Source of the DNA: Asterias amurensis
Taxonomy: Eukaryota; Echinodermata; Asteroidea; Forcipulatida; Asteriidae
Assembly (NCBI RefSeq): GCF_032118995.1
Contig: NC_092657.1
Location: 4,976,391 to 5,040,390 of the forward strand
Length of the DNA stretch: 64,000 nt
Direction: 5' to 3'
Position numbers and translations under genes: made by a program. The notes beneath the pieces are model-generated. The model was not told the DNA's origin and searched no databases. It saw only the letters and a program-made list of their open reading frames with translations. This document shows, one piece after another, positions 52,843-64,000 of the stretch (its first letter is position 1; each line of letters starts with the position of its first letter).

Positions 52843-53950
52843 GTGTGGTGGGCGTGGCCGCAGCAGATGAGTGCCGTGCGTCTTACTCTTAATGCTCTTA
52901 ACCAGTTCACGTGCCTTTCCTTAGCCCCACTTGTGTTGCCAAGGCTAGCTGAATCTTTATTCAGAATTCAGCTAGCCTTGGTCACATAAGTACAAACAAG
53001 GTAGGGCTAGCCTTTCCTCTACTTCAGGTTGAGCATGACTGGGCATGCTTGTGTTGGTTGGTGGGTTGATTTTAGAGGGTGGGTGGGGGGGGGGGGGCGT
53101 CAAACTTCAATTCAATACCAATCAGGGAAATCTGTTTAAATTTGTAACGCTGTTTCGTATTTAACCTAGACCTTAATTACATTTTTAAACCTCATGAATT
53201 CTATTGATTAAGTTTGTTTACCATTTTGATGAGGTGTTCACAAACTCAATGGTTGAATTGTTGAATGTTTTAATTTGTTTTACTCCCGTTGTTATGATTC
53301 CATTTCTTATTGTTTTAAATTTGTCCATATTTCCATGTTCAGAGCCCTACATCTATAGAGCATCTCTACATGATTATGGTGCTACGATATAAGTTTTGGT
53401 ATTATTATTTTAAATTTAGAGGAAGATGCTGAGTCTGACTGCTGGCATCTCTCCAGTCTAACTCCACTACACTGGCACCGTAGCTTGAGATTTTCTTGCA
53501 GATTAAAATAAAAGAGGCAAACTTGCCTTCACAACACTCGCACTACAATCAGTTAGTGTTACTGCTACCGTTTGTAATTTGCAGAAGGCAAAAATCATTA
53601 ATATGTGTTTTCCGCCTTCTAATCTAAATGTCACCAAATCATCTAAGGCAGAACTCAACACCAACTTCACTTTCTACCATACCAATCTAGACATCCCGAG
53701 ATTCATTCAAATCAAATGTTCATTCTTTATTCACACCATTCAAATCAAGGTTTTTCAGGCCGTGGCCCTTCCTGCAGCAAAAAAAGACACGTGTCCCACC
53801 ACCACCCATCTTTAGCTTTAATAAGTGAACACCATTATCTCTCTACTTTTCCTACTTTCTAATAATTTTGTTTATTTGTTCGTTAACCCTCACACAACTA
53901 CAGAGATTTGATCGTCAGATTTATGAATAGCTTAAATTGAGAGCGTGATC
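52843..53950. other. spacer between the retrotransposon and the next gene
   Basis: Contains a hairpin at 52939-52981 (CCAAGGCTAGCTGAAT and its complement), a G-run at about 53083-53097, and AT-rich sequence. Frames at 53204-53392 and 53579-53815 are short and show no recognisable domain. A possible splice acceptor (ACAACTACAG, about 53904) could start the first coding exon of the next gene. Confidence 0.5.
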
Positions 53951-55992
53951 ATGAGTTACCCACCACCACCACCAGGGGGAGGTTACCCCCAGCAACCAGC
54001 CTATCCACCACCGGGAGTAGAGGCTAGCCCAGCATACCCCCCTGGGGGACAGGCATACCCGCCACCAGGGGGTCAGGGATACCCACCACCAGGGGGTCAG
54101 GGATACCCGCCACCAGGGGGTCAGGGATACCCACCACCAGCGGGTCAAGCCTACCCTCCTCCTACCCAACCAGGATACCCAGGGGTAAGCTCAGTTATAT
54201 AATAAGATTTCTTAAAGTATATACATTGAGTACAAGGGGTCAGGCATACCACCCAGGGGTCAAACCTACCCTCCTCATACCCAACTATGAGGTTTCGAAA
54301 TCAAGCATCTGAAAGCATACAACTTGTGCAACAAGGGCGTCTTTTCTTTCAATATTCTCTCGCGATTTCAACGACCAATTGAGCTCAAATTTTCACAGGT
54401 TTGTTATTTTATGCATATGTTGAGATACACCAAGTGAGAAGACCGGTCTTTGACAATTACCCATAGTATCCAGTGTCTTTAAGGTTTGTTATCAACATGA
54501 AATTTGTGATTTGATCGATACTACGTAGCTTTTACATATTCCACAAGGCCATGCATTTACCAAAGTGATTCATAAATTCTGTGCTATCATCTTTCCACAG
54601 GGGCCAGCAGCACCTCCTCCTTACGGAGCCCCACCTCCTGCAGGGCAGGGTTATGGAGTAGGGGTACCTGGATACCAAGTTGCTGGAGGAGTGCCTGGAA
54701 CTGTACATGTAAGTACATTTAAAACAACTTTGTGCAAGTTTGCCTAAAACAAGTCTACTCTTAGTAGGGCAAGTAACACAAGGAGGTAGCATCTCTGTTG
54801 CCCAGTTTAGCTCAAATGGGCATGTAAAGGAATTAATAGAACCCAAGAAGAACCTGGTCTTGGCTTTGGTGCCCCTTCAAATCTTTCACATAGACTTTCA
54901 AATGGAAGTGCCTTTTGTGAAATAAAAATGGCCTTGCCCTCTCAAAGATGAGATGCCAGGCCTGGTAAGTGGCTACAAGAGGTAAACATTTTAAGATTAA
55001 CATAACTCGGGAGCTGAGGGTAGGGTTTGACATTCCTATGAAACAGTCTAGGATAAAGCTTTGGCTCTTTGTTCTAAGTCTCAGAAAATCAATGGTGTAT
55101 GGGATGGGTGGGAACAAATGCCAAACGGAGTCTGGTTTTCTACCAGAATATTTCAAAGGGCACCAAGGCGGCATAGAGGCATTAGCCCACATGCACATGA
55201 GCCATTTAATTATTTAGTTTTTAAGTGCTACCACTATCAACAAATGCAAACAGTTCATTTCAGAACTGAGAAGGTTCCCGAAATATCTGAAAAATCTCCT
55301 CTGCAGTAGTTTAATATTTAGCAAGACAGTTCTCTAAATAACAAACTTTACCTGGCAAGTAGATACACACATGGTGTTACCGCAAAGCAAATGTATATTG
55401 ATACCTCACCGTGCAATGCCTCAAATACCACTATCTTCTTTGTTTTGTCGTGTTTCAATATTAAGCATACGTTTTATACATAGCTGAATAAAACTCGTTT
55501 TATTATTCCTCTTGTCTTGCATGTAGTATGGTGCACTAGGTGGTCAGGTCGGAGCTGTGGGAGCCCATGGTCATCATAAGAAGGTAAATTACATTCCCTA
55601 CCCCCCCCCCCCCTCTCCCCTCACCGACCCAACATCACCCACACTCTGCTGCTGACAACACTGGAGCTTGGGTATGGTGAACTAGACCACTCCGCCACGA
55701 CACGCCACAAATGCCATAAATGCCAACTAAGATTCTTGGTTTTGTTGTCTATCTTGCACAAAGATAGTTTACATCGTCATTTATTTCCCCTTTCCCACAG
55801 CCAAAGAAAGTAAAGAAGATGAAAGTGAAGAAACACAAACACGGCAAGAAGTCTTCATCAAGTTCCTCTTCCTCCTCCTCTTCGTCGTCGTCAAGCTCCA
55901 GCGATTCGGACCATCATGGCGGCTTGTACGGAGGCCACAAGGTCAAGGTCAAGAAGCACAAGCACAAGAAAGATAAACACTACAAGTACTAA
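53951..55992 (+). CDS. Pro/Gly/Tyr-repeat protein with Ser/Lys/His tail, four exons
   Basis: Exons 53951-54184, 54601-54708, 55527-55583 and 55801-55992, all phase 0 with consensus borders, give 196 aa. Residues 1-114 are low-complexity MSYPPPPPGGGYPQQPAYPPP-type sequence including five ~8-residue GGQGYPPP-like repeats and, in exon 2, a GYGVGVPGYQ stretch. Exon 3 is Gly/His-rich. Exon 4 is a basic tail (KKVKKMKVKKHKHGKK), a run of about 16 serines, an SDSD-like acidic end, then HHGGLYGGHKVKVKKHKHKK to the stop at 55990-55992. No signal peptide or membrane span. I do not recognise a named orthologue; similar XYPPX/GYPP-repeat proteins with basic tails occur in plants and animals. Start is the ATG in the MSYPPP context. 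A 5' UTR exon may lie upstream. Confidence 0.75.
54290..54484. mobile_element. 3' half of a CACTGGACAC-family MITE (intron)
   Basis: From GAGGTTTCGAAATCAAGCAT to GACAATTACCCATAGTATCC and TTTAA; the 5' half is absent. Lies in intron 1 of the repeat-protein gene. Confidence 0.7.
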
Positions 55993-56112
55993 CTTTGACA
56001 TTATTGCATGTTACATGTAGATATTGGTAATTACAAGTGGCGCAATCAGGAGGTGTAAGCCAGGCCATGAAATAACAAACGGCACCCACAGCAGTAAGCC
56101 TTTTTGAGGTAT

Positions 56113-56300
56113 GGCGGACCCCTTGCACGCGCGTTACACGGGGCGACTGCGGCCACGCTCATCGTGTTGGTGGGCATTAGGTTTACGTGTAAACGCCGGG
56201 TCGCCTAAAATGGGCACTTCACTGAATAACACACGTTCTATTTATATGGTCAATACGCACAAATTTACCCAAACCTTACAGTGTTGTAGCATTGTGTCTG
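56113..56300. repeat. dispersed repeat related to 10645-10850
   Basis: Shares CCCCTTGCACG, GTTGGTGGGCA, TTAGGTTTACGTGT and GGGTCGCC-type words with the earlier copy. The 90-aa frame at 56111-56383 overlaps it and is not considered a gene. Confidence 0.6.
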
Positions 56301-56525
56301 CCATATCTCAAAAAGGCTTATTGCTGTGGTGTGTTGCCCTCTGCAAGGTTCCAATATTAACTTACGTTTTACTACCAAAATAATGCAACCAAGCTAATTC
56401 TGATGATCAATTCAGGTGACTTGATCCTTCAACTTAGTAAAAAAACTTAATGTTATTAGAGCTGCCGTCGAATTGACCAAACTCTTTCTAACTTAGGATC
56501 AATTTTACGACTTAGGACAAGTTAA

Positions 56526-56906
56526 AGGCAGTGGACACTATTGGTAATTGTTAAAGACCATTCTTCTAACATGGTGTATCTCAATATATGCATAAAATAA
56601 CAAACCTGTGAAAATTTGAGCTTAATTGGTCGTCGGAGTTGCGAGATAACTATGAAAGAAAAAAAAACACCCTTGTCACAGGAAGTTGTGTGCTTTCAGA
56701 TGCTTGAATTCGGGACCTCAAATTCTAAACTTGAGGTCTCGAAATCAAATTCGTGGAAAGTTACTTCTTTCTCGAAAACTACTCCACTTCAGAGCGAGCT
56801 GTTTCTCACAGTGTTTTATACTGTCAACCTCTCCCCATTACTCATTACCAAGTAAGGTTTTATGATAATAATTATTTTGAGTAATTACCAATAGTGTCCA
56901 CTGCCT
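56526..56906. mobile_element. CACTGGACAC-family MITE, full length (381 bp)
   Basis: TTAA at 56522-56525 and 56907-56910. Ends AGGCAGTGGACACTATTGGT and its complement, inner hairpin AATTTGAGGTCTCG-type. The best preserved copy in the window. Confidence 0.88.
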
Positions 56907-57458
56907 TTAAGTTCCGTAACCATTGACGTAAGGACACATGAACCAACCCTAATTCTAGCATTTTGTGAAATCGGCTGCTGGTAATAAGTTTGAGTCTCGA
57001 GACATAATATGTAATAATAATATCAAAAATTAAAGTATTTGCTGTAAACAAAGACTGCTGTAGGAAATGCAATAAATTAAAAATCTAAAAAATAAGCAGA
57101 ACTGATGTTTAGCTTTTTCAATGATACCTAGCAGTAAAGTTTTTGTTTCATTTTGTTTAGGGTCCGCATCATCTTACTGTCCTTTGGTCCCTGGTATTTT
57201 AATTAAAGGTAATACAAACCAAACAGCTCATCAATTATAATATTTAAATGTACTATTCATGATTGTTGAGGATTTAAAAGCTTACTGAGATGAAGTTCGT
57301 ACTGTAATCATTTCTTGTGTGAAATATTATACCCCGAAAAGTAGTCATTAATTTATTATGAAAAATGGACACCTTTAAAAGTGCAACAAACAAACTCGAG
57401 TACAATGTGTTTACATGCCTTGTTTATCACTATTTTCTCCTGACTTCCAGAGGATTAA

Positions 57459-57760
57459 AGACACTGGACACTATTGGTAATTGTCAAAGACCAGTCTTCT
57501 CACTTGGTGTATGTCAACATAAGCACAAAATAACAAACCTGTGAAAATTTAAGCTCAATTGGTCGTCAAAGTTGTGAGAAAATAGTGGAATGAAAAAACG
57601 CTTTTGTGAGAAATTGCTTCTTTCTCAAAAGCTACGTTACTTCAGAGGGAGCTGTTTTTTTACAATGTTTTATACTTTGAATAGGTCTCCATTACTGTTT
57701 ACCAAGTAAGGTCTTATTGTTCATAATGTTTTTGAGTTATTACCAATTGTGTCCAGACCT
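57459..57760. mobile_element. CACTGGACAC-family MITE (302 bp)
   Basis: TTAA at 57455-57458 and 57761-57764; ends AGACACTGGACACTATTGGT and the complement of ACCAATTGTGTCCAGACCT. The central hairpin is deleted. Confidence 0.85.
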
Positions 57761-57764
57761 TTAA

Positions 57765-60185
57765 GCCCAAGTTTTGACAGGTTTGATATTTCTTGTACAT
57801 AGTTGTGTCTGCTCTACCATCCTGTATAATTACATTTTCTAGCACAGAAATGTAAATTTGTATTCTTACAGCTAATAAGTTTATTTTGTAATAATATAAT
57901 TAGTATGAATTGAATCATGATGTTTGATATGTAATTTATTCACATTATTTGAATGGGCGAATTATATTTTTTTGTTTATTGTATTTTCTTGTCTTATTGT
58001 AAAGTGTATTTACTTACTGGGAGAATGTATTAGTAGCTGGCACTACATTGTGTAAACATTTTAGATTAATGAAATATATTGGAAATCTGAATTATAATTT
58101 GATTTTTTTTCTTAGGGCAATGGTTGTATTTCTACGAGGCCAGCGACATAGCTTGTGTTGGGGGCGTAAGAGGGTGGGGGTGGGGGTCAGGGGTATTGAT
58201 TTCTAGTTTAACATTGTGCAAGTGCCTTGAGTACCATATTGGTGAAGCAATTCTCAAATTTGTTTGTGTGTGAAAATTATGTCGAAAAACAACATTTACA
58301 ACATTACTTAAAGGGTGTCATATGTAGCAATGTTTTTTTTTTTAACAATGGTTCTCCAGTTTACCAAGTAAGTTTTTATGGTCATAACTTGTTGGTGTAG
58401 TTCCCAAAGGTAAGCCCTCCCATTAAATCTAACATCTCAGTACTGGTAATTAAAAGCAAACATTTTACCAATGCATTAATTGTGTGTGGGAAAATTATTA
58501 TATGAAATCCTGCTGGCATTAAACATAGTGAATAAAAAAAAATGAATAGGAATCTGATTTCCATTGTCGTGTCTGATACATTTGGAAGAACTTTTTTAAA
58601 TTGCTAAGGCCTCCGTTGCCCTAGTCTTGCCCCTTTCAAAAGTTTCCAATTGAAGTGCCTTTTTTTAAAATGAAAATGGCCTTTCTCTCTCGAAGATAAA
58701 TTCCAGCCCTGCCAAAATATCCACGAGGTTGCTTTTGTTTTCTCCCCTTTAAAACTGTTGACCTTATTAACCGCATGATGGAATTGCATGAAGTGACTTC
58801 CTCATTTTATTTTAGTCGCTTTTGAGGAAGGCTTGCAAATGGTTCTTTTGTTCATGTAATCCTATGTCGGGCAGCTCATCCTTTCCTACATTGATTGTTA
58901 CGTAATCTCGTAATTGAATGTTATACTTCTCCTTATAAGGAGATAAACAATATCAAAATCACCCACGCTATCCAAACTACAAGCTTCAATCTTGTTATGT
59001 TGGGGGAAAACGCACCACCAGCAGTGGTAAATCAAAAACAAAATTTATAGTTCCATCCGAATCTGAAGTTGATTAGTTGGTAGGTCTACCAACTCACTGA
59101 AAAACCTTCGTTTGATGTACTATCAAGCCGAAACAAAGGTTCGCCGCCATCAGTTTTAAACCCAACAGTTACAACTTCCTACCCCTATCCCCATTTACAC
59201 AATGTCTAATAAAAGGCTGAACCTAATTACAGTGTTGTGGTAAACCATAGTGAGTAAATTAAATAACTCCGATTGCACCTGTTTTGATTATTACTTTTGA
59301 AGGTGGTTTTATTTGCATATCTGCGTGCCAATGCCTGGTTTTCACCAATGGCAGTTGATCTGAACCACTTCCGAAAACATTTTTCGACCAATGAAATCAC
59401 TTGTATGCATTCTGACGATCTCGCTTGGTCAGAGTTTCACGGACAACCTTTTGTATACCGTATAACACCGTAATCCCTACGCACATTATAAAGTAGTGCC
59501 CAATTGTAGTTTATAAATCGGTAAAAATATAATAGAATCATATTTGGTTTGAATAACTTATTTTGCTTAGAATTATATTGAAGGAATTACGTTCACTTAT
59601 TTGATAAAGTGCAAGAATGTTACAATGTTCACAGGAAACATTGCGCGTAGCACTACATAAGTGAACCGTCTGGCGGTAAAATTTGGTGTCCATCACTTTT
59701 GTATTTTACACATTTTGACCGTCACATTCCATAGTCGTTCTCACACCATGTCTCGTTGAAATTATCGGATTTATCAATACTTCCACCGAATTTTGGATCA
59801 AGAGAGTGGAATTTTCTACTCTTGACGACATAGACCAAAGTGAGTAGCTTTGCAGCTGGAAAGGGACAAGTGGAGCTCTGAAATTTGGAGAGGAAAATGA
59901 TGCCATACCGGTGGAAATCACCCGGCACACATCACCCTGTAACGTCGTCGCGTGACATTCTTCTACGATGGAACCGAGCAGTAACCGAGCCACACATCCA
60001 ACAAGAGGACAGGCAAAAGTCTGACACCACAGAGAAAATTTCCTCATCTGTGCACCGAGAAGGTGCAGTTTTGCCGATAAAAATAGCTACCACTTTGGCC
60101 TACCACACACGTTGATGTAACGATAATTATAAACTGGGTTAAGTTGAATTGTGCAGTGGTGCATCCTGCCCCCTCTCCTCAACAG
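57765..60185. other. gene-poor spacer
   Basis: AT-rich, with a MITE end near 58330-58390. Opposed frames at 59706-60047 (minus, 113 aa) and 59885-60115 (plus, 76 aa) overlap each other; neither shows a known domain and I do not call them. Confidence 0.4.
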
Positions 60186-60337
60186 AGTCAAACCTGCCAA
60201 CATCATTGAACATGGGTTTTCACACAGTAGCAGCTTCAAGGAGAGCCCTGAACCTTACTTGTCTGTTGGATCCATGGATATAATATTTATTTGTGCTGGC
60301 TGTTGTCTAATGAACGAGTTTGACATCATTATCAAGG
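60186..60337 (+). other. possible isolated exon, unrecognised
   Basis: Open between an acceptor-like CTCCTCAACAG and a donor-like AAGG/GTAGGT. Reads VKPANIIEHGFSHSSSF..., then SVGSMDIIFICAGCC and NEFDIIIKG. No partner exons located and no family recognised. Confidence 0.2.
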
Positions 60338-60694
60338 GTAGGTCAAACCTGACCAGGACAGGGTGAGTCAAAACAATTTAAAAATTTGAGCCTCGAACTG
60401 TTGAAAATTACTGTCATTGCGGTCATAATTTAATCATAGCATTATTTGTCACATGCCTATTCCCAGCTAGAAAATGTCAACGATTTCAATAATTTGCTGT
60501 GTGTATTGTTTCAGTTAGAGAAAAGATCATAGAACATGTTAAGGCAACATTGTAGAAATGCTAAAGGAGTCACAAGTCAAAAACCTAAACCTAAAGTTAA
60601 TCATTATTATTTTTTCCCAATGAATGTATCATGGTGCTTGTCCTTTCTTGATGTTATGGAGGGAATAACATCAACGTTTGTCGCAAAGCACAGA

Positions 60695-61262
60695 GGATAA
60701 TGCTGAAGAATGGTCCAACTTAAATTTAGGGACTTCAGACTCTTAGTTTAGTCATGGAGGTAGACATTTCTAGAATTTCTACCTCCATGGTTTAGTGAAA
60801 TGTAACACTTCGGGGATAAGTCTATTGTTAAAATGAATGCCTCAAATAAGATTGGATTAGTGGTTAGACATCATTCACCCTATGTATACATCTTTTGTGT
60901 GCATACCATGTCCACCTGTCATACCAACCATGGAGGTAGAATGAACTACATCCACGCATCCATGAACCATGGAGGAAGAACCAACCAAGCGAACAATAAC
61001 TTTCTAAAGATAATGTAATGGCGTGCTCGTCGTGGGTAGAGAATACAAACCACGCCCCCTGTATACTTGTACACAAGCCGAGCTCAGACTCTATGCTGAA
61101 GATTGAAGAATAGTCCAACTTTAGATTAACTTTCCAGACTTTGTGACTTAGTTTAGTGATTGTAGCAACTCATGAATAAGTCTATTGAATGTGCCTAGAA
61201 TATATACTAGATTTCCTGGCTAGACGTTATTCATCCCATAATCATCTATGTGCGCATCACCT
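60695..61262. repeat. diverged tandem duplication, about 390-bp spacing
   Basis: Shared words in both halves: GAAGAATGGTCCAACTT / GAAGAATAGTCCAACTT, TTAGTTTAGT, AATAAGTCTATTG, TAGACATCATTCA / TAGACGTTATTCA. The first half also holds a hairpin (CATGGAGGTAGA and its complement, 60753-60789). No gene seen. Confidence 0.6.
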
Positions 61263-63118
61263 GCCACCAAGCGAAATGTATAGAGATCACACACTTGTGA
61301 ACAGTAGACCTTCTCGCAAATATTCCAAACATTCCCAATGATTTTCTAACAACTCTAACCGAGCGCAAGTGCATAATAGTACTGATTTAAAATTTAAATG
61401 TTTGTCTTAAAATACAAAATTAATGTTATCATAATTCAGAATCAATTATTGTATAATGTAACGAAAATCGGAATAATAATAATTATTTCGTTCGTGGTTT
61501 ATTTAAATACATTTCCATGGCAGCCAGGGGCACACTATTTTTAGGGGTTTATTCCAAAAGTAAATAAAAAAACACCAAACCAAAAATGAAAACGAAACAA
61601 AACATCAAACACAACTTTTTTAAACATAATACGAAGTGCTATTATTATGAACTAGAGGTAAACATTGTCTATGATTCACAATAAATAAAATTGCCAGGGA
61701 CACAACAAAAGAAACAGTTGTTAACTGCTGCAGTGAAACGAAGAAATAATAAACAGCGCCCTCACTTTGGTCGAAGGGAAAGTCTTTAATTGGCTGAGAG
61801 TTATGCGCGGCACGATCCAAGCGTGAACGTTTTCATTGTTTAGCGGCCAATGAAAGGGGACTGACAATAGATTGACAAATAATCATTGTCTTGTTTACTG
61901 TCATGTAATTAAAAATAATAATTACATTAGAACTCGTTCAGTTGTATTTTTGTTCTGCCCCCTCAATGAAATTATAATGTAGTGCAGGCCTATTTCAAAT
62001 TAAGGTCATGTATTTTTATATTGAGACAAATAGTTATGCGGTTATGCCTATAGCTGTTGCAAACAACTTACCAACCAACCAAAAAATGACCGACGGTATA
62101 ATTGACAAAAAATGCCTGACATTTTCGACCCTAGAGAGTCCCTCTCTTCTCCATTTTCTTTTAAAGGTTTTGTTATTATTAAAAACATTCGATAAAATTA
62201 ACAACAGTTCGGTCAACCCTTGGCCCCAAAACCAAATTAGCGTCTAAAGTGTATCTAACGGGGGAAAATGAAGTTTCAAGATGCAAATTATTGGTCCAGC
62301 CGCTTGTGTTGTAATTGTAACGAAGTCTGTCCGCCAAAAAATATCGTTATCAACATCCCGTATAGAGCTAACCATAATATGAATGAATTCTGAATAAATT
62401 GATGTCGCTTGACGAGCGAACCGTAGGCCTACCACCAAAGACAACGATGTTTTAACCACAACAATTTTGAGAAATTGATTTCCAATAAAATAAAAGAAAC
62501 TTTACAATATTTATATTTCTTCACTAATTATCCTGAAATCATGGAGGAAGAAATAGCTGTAACCTTCGTTGTGTTTCCACGAAAAATCCCTTTAATGAGA
62601 TGAGAGCAGTCACCCACCCCAGCCCCCCCCCCCCCCATAAAAAAAAAACGGGAGGAAATAGTCTTCACGGGTCAACAAATACCACACAATGAAAGAGCTT
62701 TTGAGGCCAAACAACGCTGCCTAGTTTATGCGCATGCGTACCAACCACCTGTGCGTTGCAATTTTATTGCATTTAGTACTTCCGCCTATTCCCAAATGCA
62801 CACATTACACACTACGCCCTTTGCAAACTTCATTCGGTGAATCAGCAGACCCATAAAGTTTGTACTAAGTTGCAAAAAGTACTTGACCAAGCTTTATGAC
62901 TGTTTAATTTTATCTTATCGTGCATCTATAAAGTACATTCAGTAAGTCGAAAGGTACACCGGGGTTTTGTGTCAAAACGCGGTTGCTGATTTTTCTTCTC
63001 TGGTCTGCAGCAGCGAGCGGGCGTGTGTGTGTTTGTTCACGGTAGGCCTACGGTTACTGTTTGCAGTTTGAGTTCGTTCGGCTTGGCTTTTGGTACTTAA
63101 TCTCATTCTTTGTGAATC
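61263..63118. other. spacer and likely promoter of the gene starting at 63119
   Basis: No coding frame of note. Contains a C-run followed by an A-run (62624-62648) and, in the last 200 bp, GC-richer sequence (GCAGCGAGCGGGCGTGTG) that suits a promoter/5' UTR. Confidence 0.45.
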
Positions 63119-63214
63119 ATGGCCGACGTGGATCCGGCAGTAGTGGCTGATCTGTCAGCTGAGACAAAACTTCCTCAAGACACTGTTGAAGAAGTTGTCA
63201 GACATTTTCAGGAG
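63119..63214 (+). CDS. first coding exon of an unidentified gene (3' partial)
   Basis: ATG GCC start in a good context (AATCATGGCC), 32 codons reading MADVDPAVVADLSAETKLPQ..., ending in EEVVRHFQE at a strong donor (GAG/GTGAGT). Phase 0. The pattern (acidic start, then a predicted helix with DTVEEVVRHF) resembles the opening helices of small helical-bundle domains, but 32 residues are too few for a name. The rest of the gene lies beyond 64000. Confidence 0.62.
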
Positions 63215-64000
63215 GTGAGTTGTTTTTGTAATATATTTTACTAACTCCAAAAGAACCAAAAATAAGTTTGTGCATGGTTTGGGGGTTTGTGTAGCTGTAG
63301 AAAAGTATAGCATTTAATGGCCTAGCATTAGCAAGTTAAAATGATGCTAGCCCTGCTGGTAGGACGTCCAACCTGGGCTAAAATGATGCATGACATTATA
63401 GTAAACTAGGCAAGTTCATTTCCATAAATTTAAGGTATTTTTTTAGCACTGCACTCTTGCTAAAACAAAGTTTGAACTTTTGCAGAAAACCAACATTATA
63501 ATTTGTATTAAAATTGATGATTTTGGCTGGTACTCAAACCTACTTCCGGTAACTAAATTGTTTATACTTGATTTATTTGGGGTATAAAGTGGTCAGTGGA
63601 ATGTTTAGTGAGTGACTGAAATACATCATGAGTAAAAGATGCTGTTAAAAATACTTTCTAATTATTATAGGCCTATTTAGTTCAAAATATTATTGTACCA
63701 TCCCATAACTTTTTGTTCAAAGGAGGCTGGCTTGTAATTTTAGGCCTTCAGTTTATATTCATGTCATATAAAATAGATGGATAGTTTTTGTACCCGAACA
63801 TTGTAATCGGATCCTTATTAATCTTTTAAAACAAAAAATAATTAATTTAAATGTAGTTTTACAAACATATTTGTTGTATTTAAAACCCCGCAAAAAGCAG
63901 AACTCCAATCTTATTTTGTTTGTTTGTTTGTTTGTTTGAATGATCATCCCATCAAGGGAACTTGGCAAACTCCCACAAAGGGATATATTAAACACCAAGC
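63215..64000 (+). other. intron 1 of the gene at 63119
   Basis: AT-rich with no second exon recognised before the window ends. A (TTTG)n microsatellite lies at about 63915-63938. Confidence 0.5.

Noticed and set aside
59706..60115. Overlapping 113-aa minus and 76-aa plus frames
   Set aside because: They overlap on opposite strands, show no domain, no splice context I trust and no repeat in the window; insufficient support for a gene.

Overview
The window is animal nuclear DNA: AT-rich, with spliced genes showing GT/AG introns and a heavy load of DNA-transposon and SINE debris. The gene content (a PAN plus fibrinogen-domain lectin cluster, NUP35, ZCCHC17), the Ty3/gypsy element and the TTAA-flanked repeats beginning CACTGGACACTATTGG fit an echinoderm, most likely a sea star. 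The species-level guess is inference from recall of those repeats, not a search.

Region 1 (1-30.5 kb, minus strand) is a tandem cluster of fibrinogen-related protein (FREP, ficolin-like) genes. Four are intact single-exon genes: 11638-12609, 19990-21009, 26091-27077 and 29475-30461. Each encodes a signal peptide, a four-cysteine PAN/apple-like module and a C-terminal fibrinogen domain. Four more loci are broken: two share a frameshift and a piggyBac-like MITE insertion (1-988 and 12953-14112), one is a mosaic with a piece of a paralogue pasted in (22304-23423), and one is a 3' fragment (29167-29386). Six of the seven loci with a 5' end keep a perfect TGACGTCA (CRE) box 162-181 bp upstream of the ATG. 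The seventh (19990-21009) has a different leader and upstream region. Spacers are large tandem and segmental duplications: an ~860-bp array, a 947-bp duplication, a 302-bp triplication, and the E/F upstream duplication.

Region 2 (30.9-36.5 kb) is gene-poor. It holds a ~215-bp tandem array into which a third piggyBac-like MITE inserted at TTAA, and a 2.17-kb terminal-inverted-repeat element sitting inside a tRNA-derived SINE.

Region 3 (36.7-47.7 kb) has the last five coding exons of a NUP35 (nucleoporin Nup53) orthologue on the plus strand, then a complete seven-exon ZCCHC17 orthologue on the minus strand with a long Ser/Arg/His/Lys-rich tail. Introns and spacers contain several MITE families.

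Region 4 (48.0-52.8 kb) is an intact, very young Ty3/gypsy retrotransposon. It has identical 98-bp LTRs, a 5-bp target duplication and one uninterrupted 1400-aa Gag-Pol frame. It lies just upstream of ZCCHC17, between that gene and the next plus-strand gene.

Region 5 (53.9-64 kb) has a four-exon plus-strand gene for a proline/glycine/tyrosine repeat protein with a Ser/Lys/His tail, a repeat-filled spacer, and the first coding exon of an unidentified plus-strand gene at 63119 that continues past the window.
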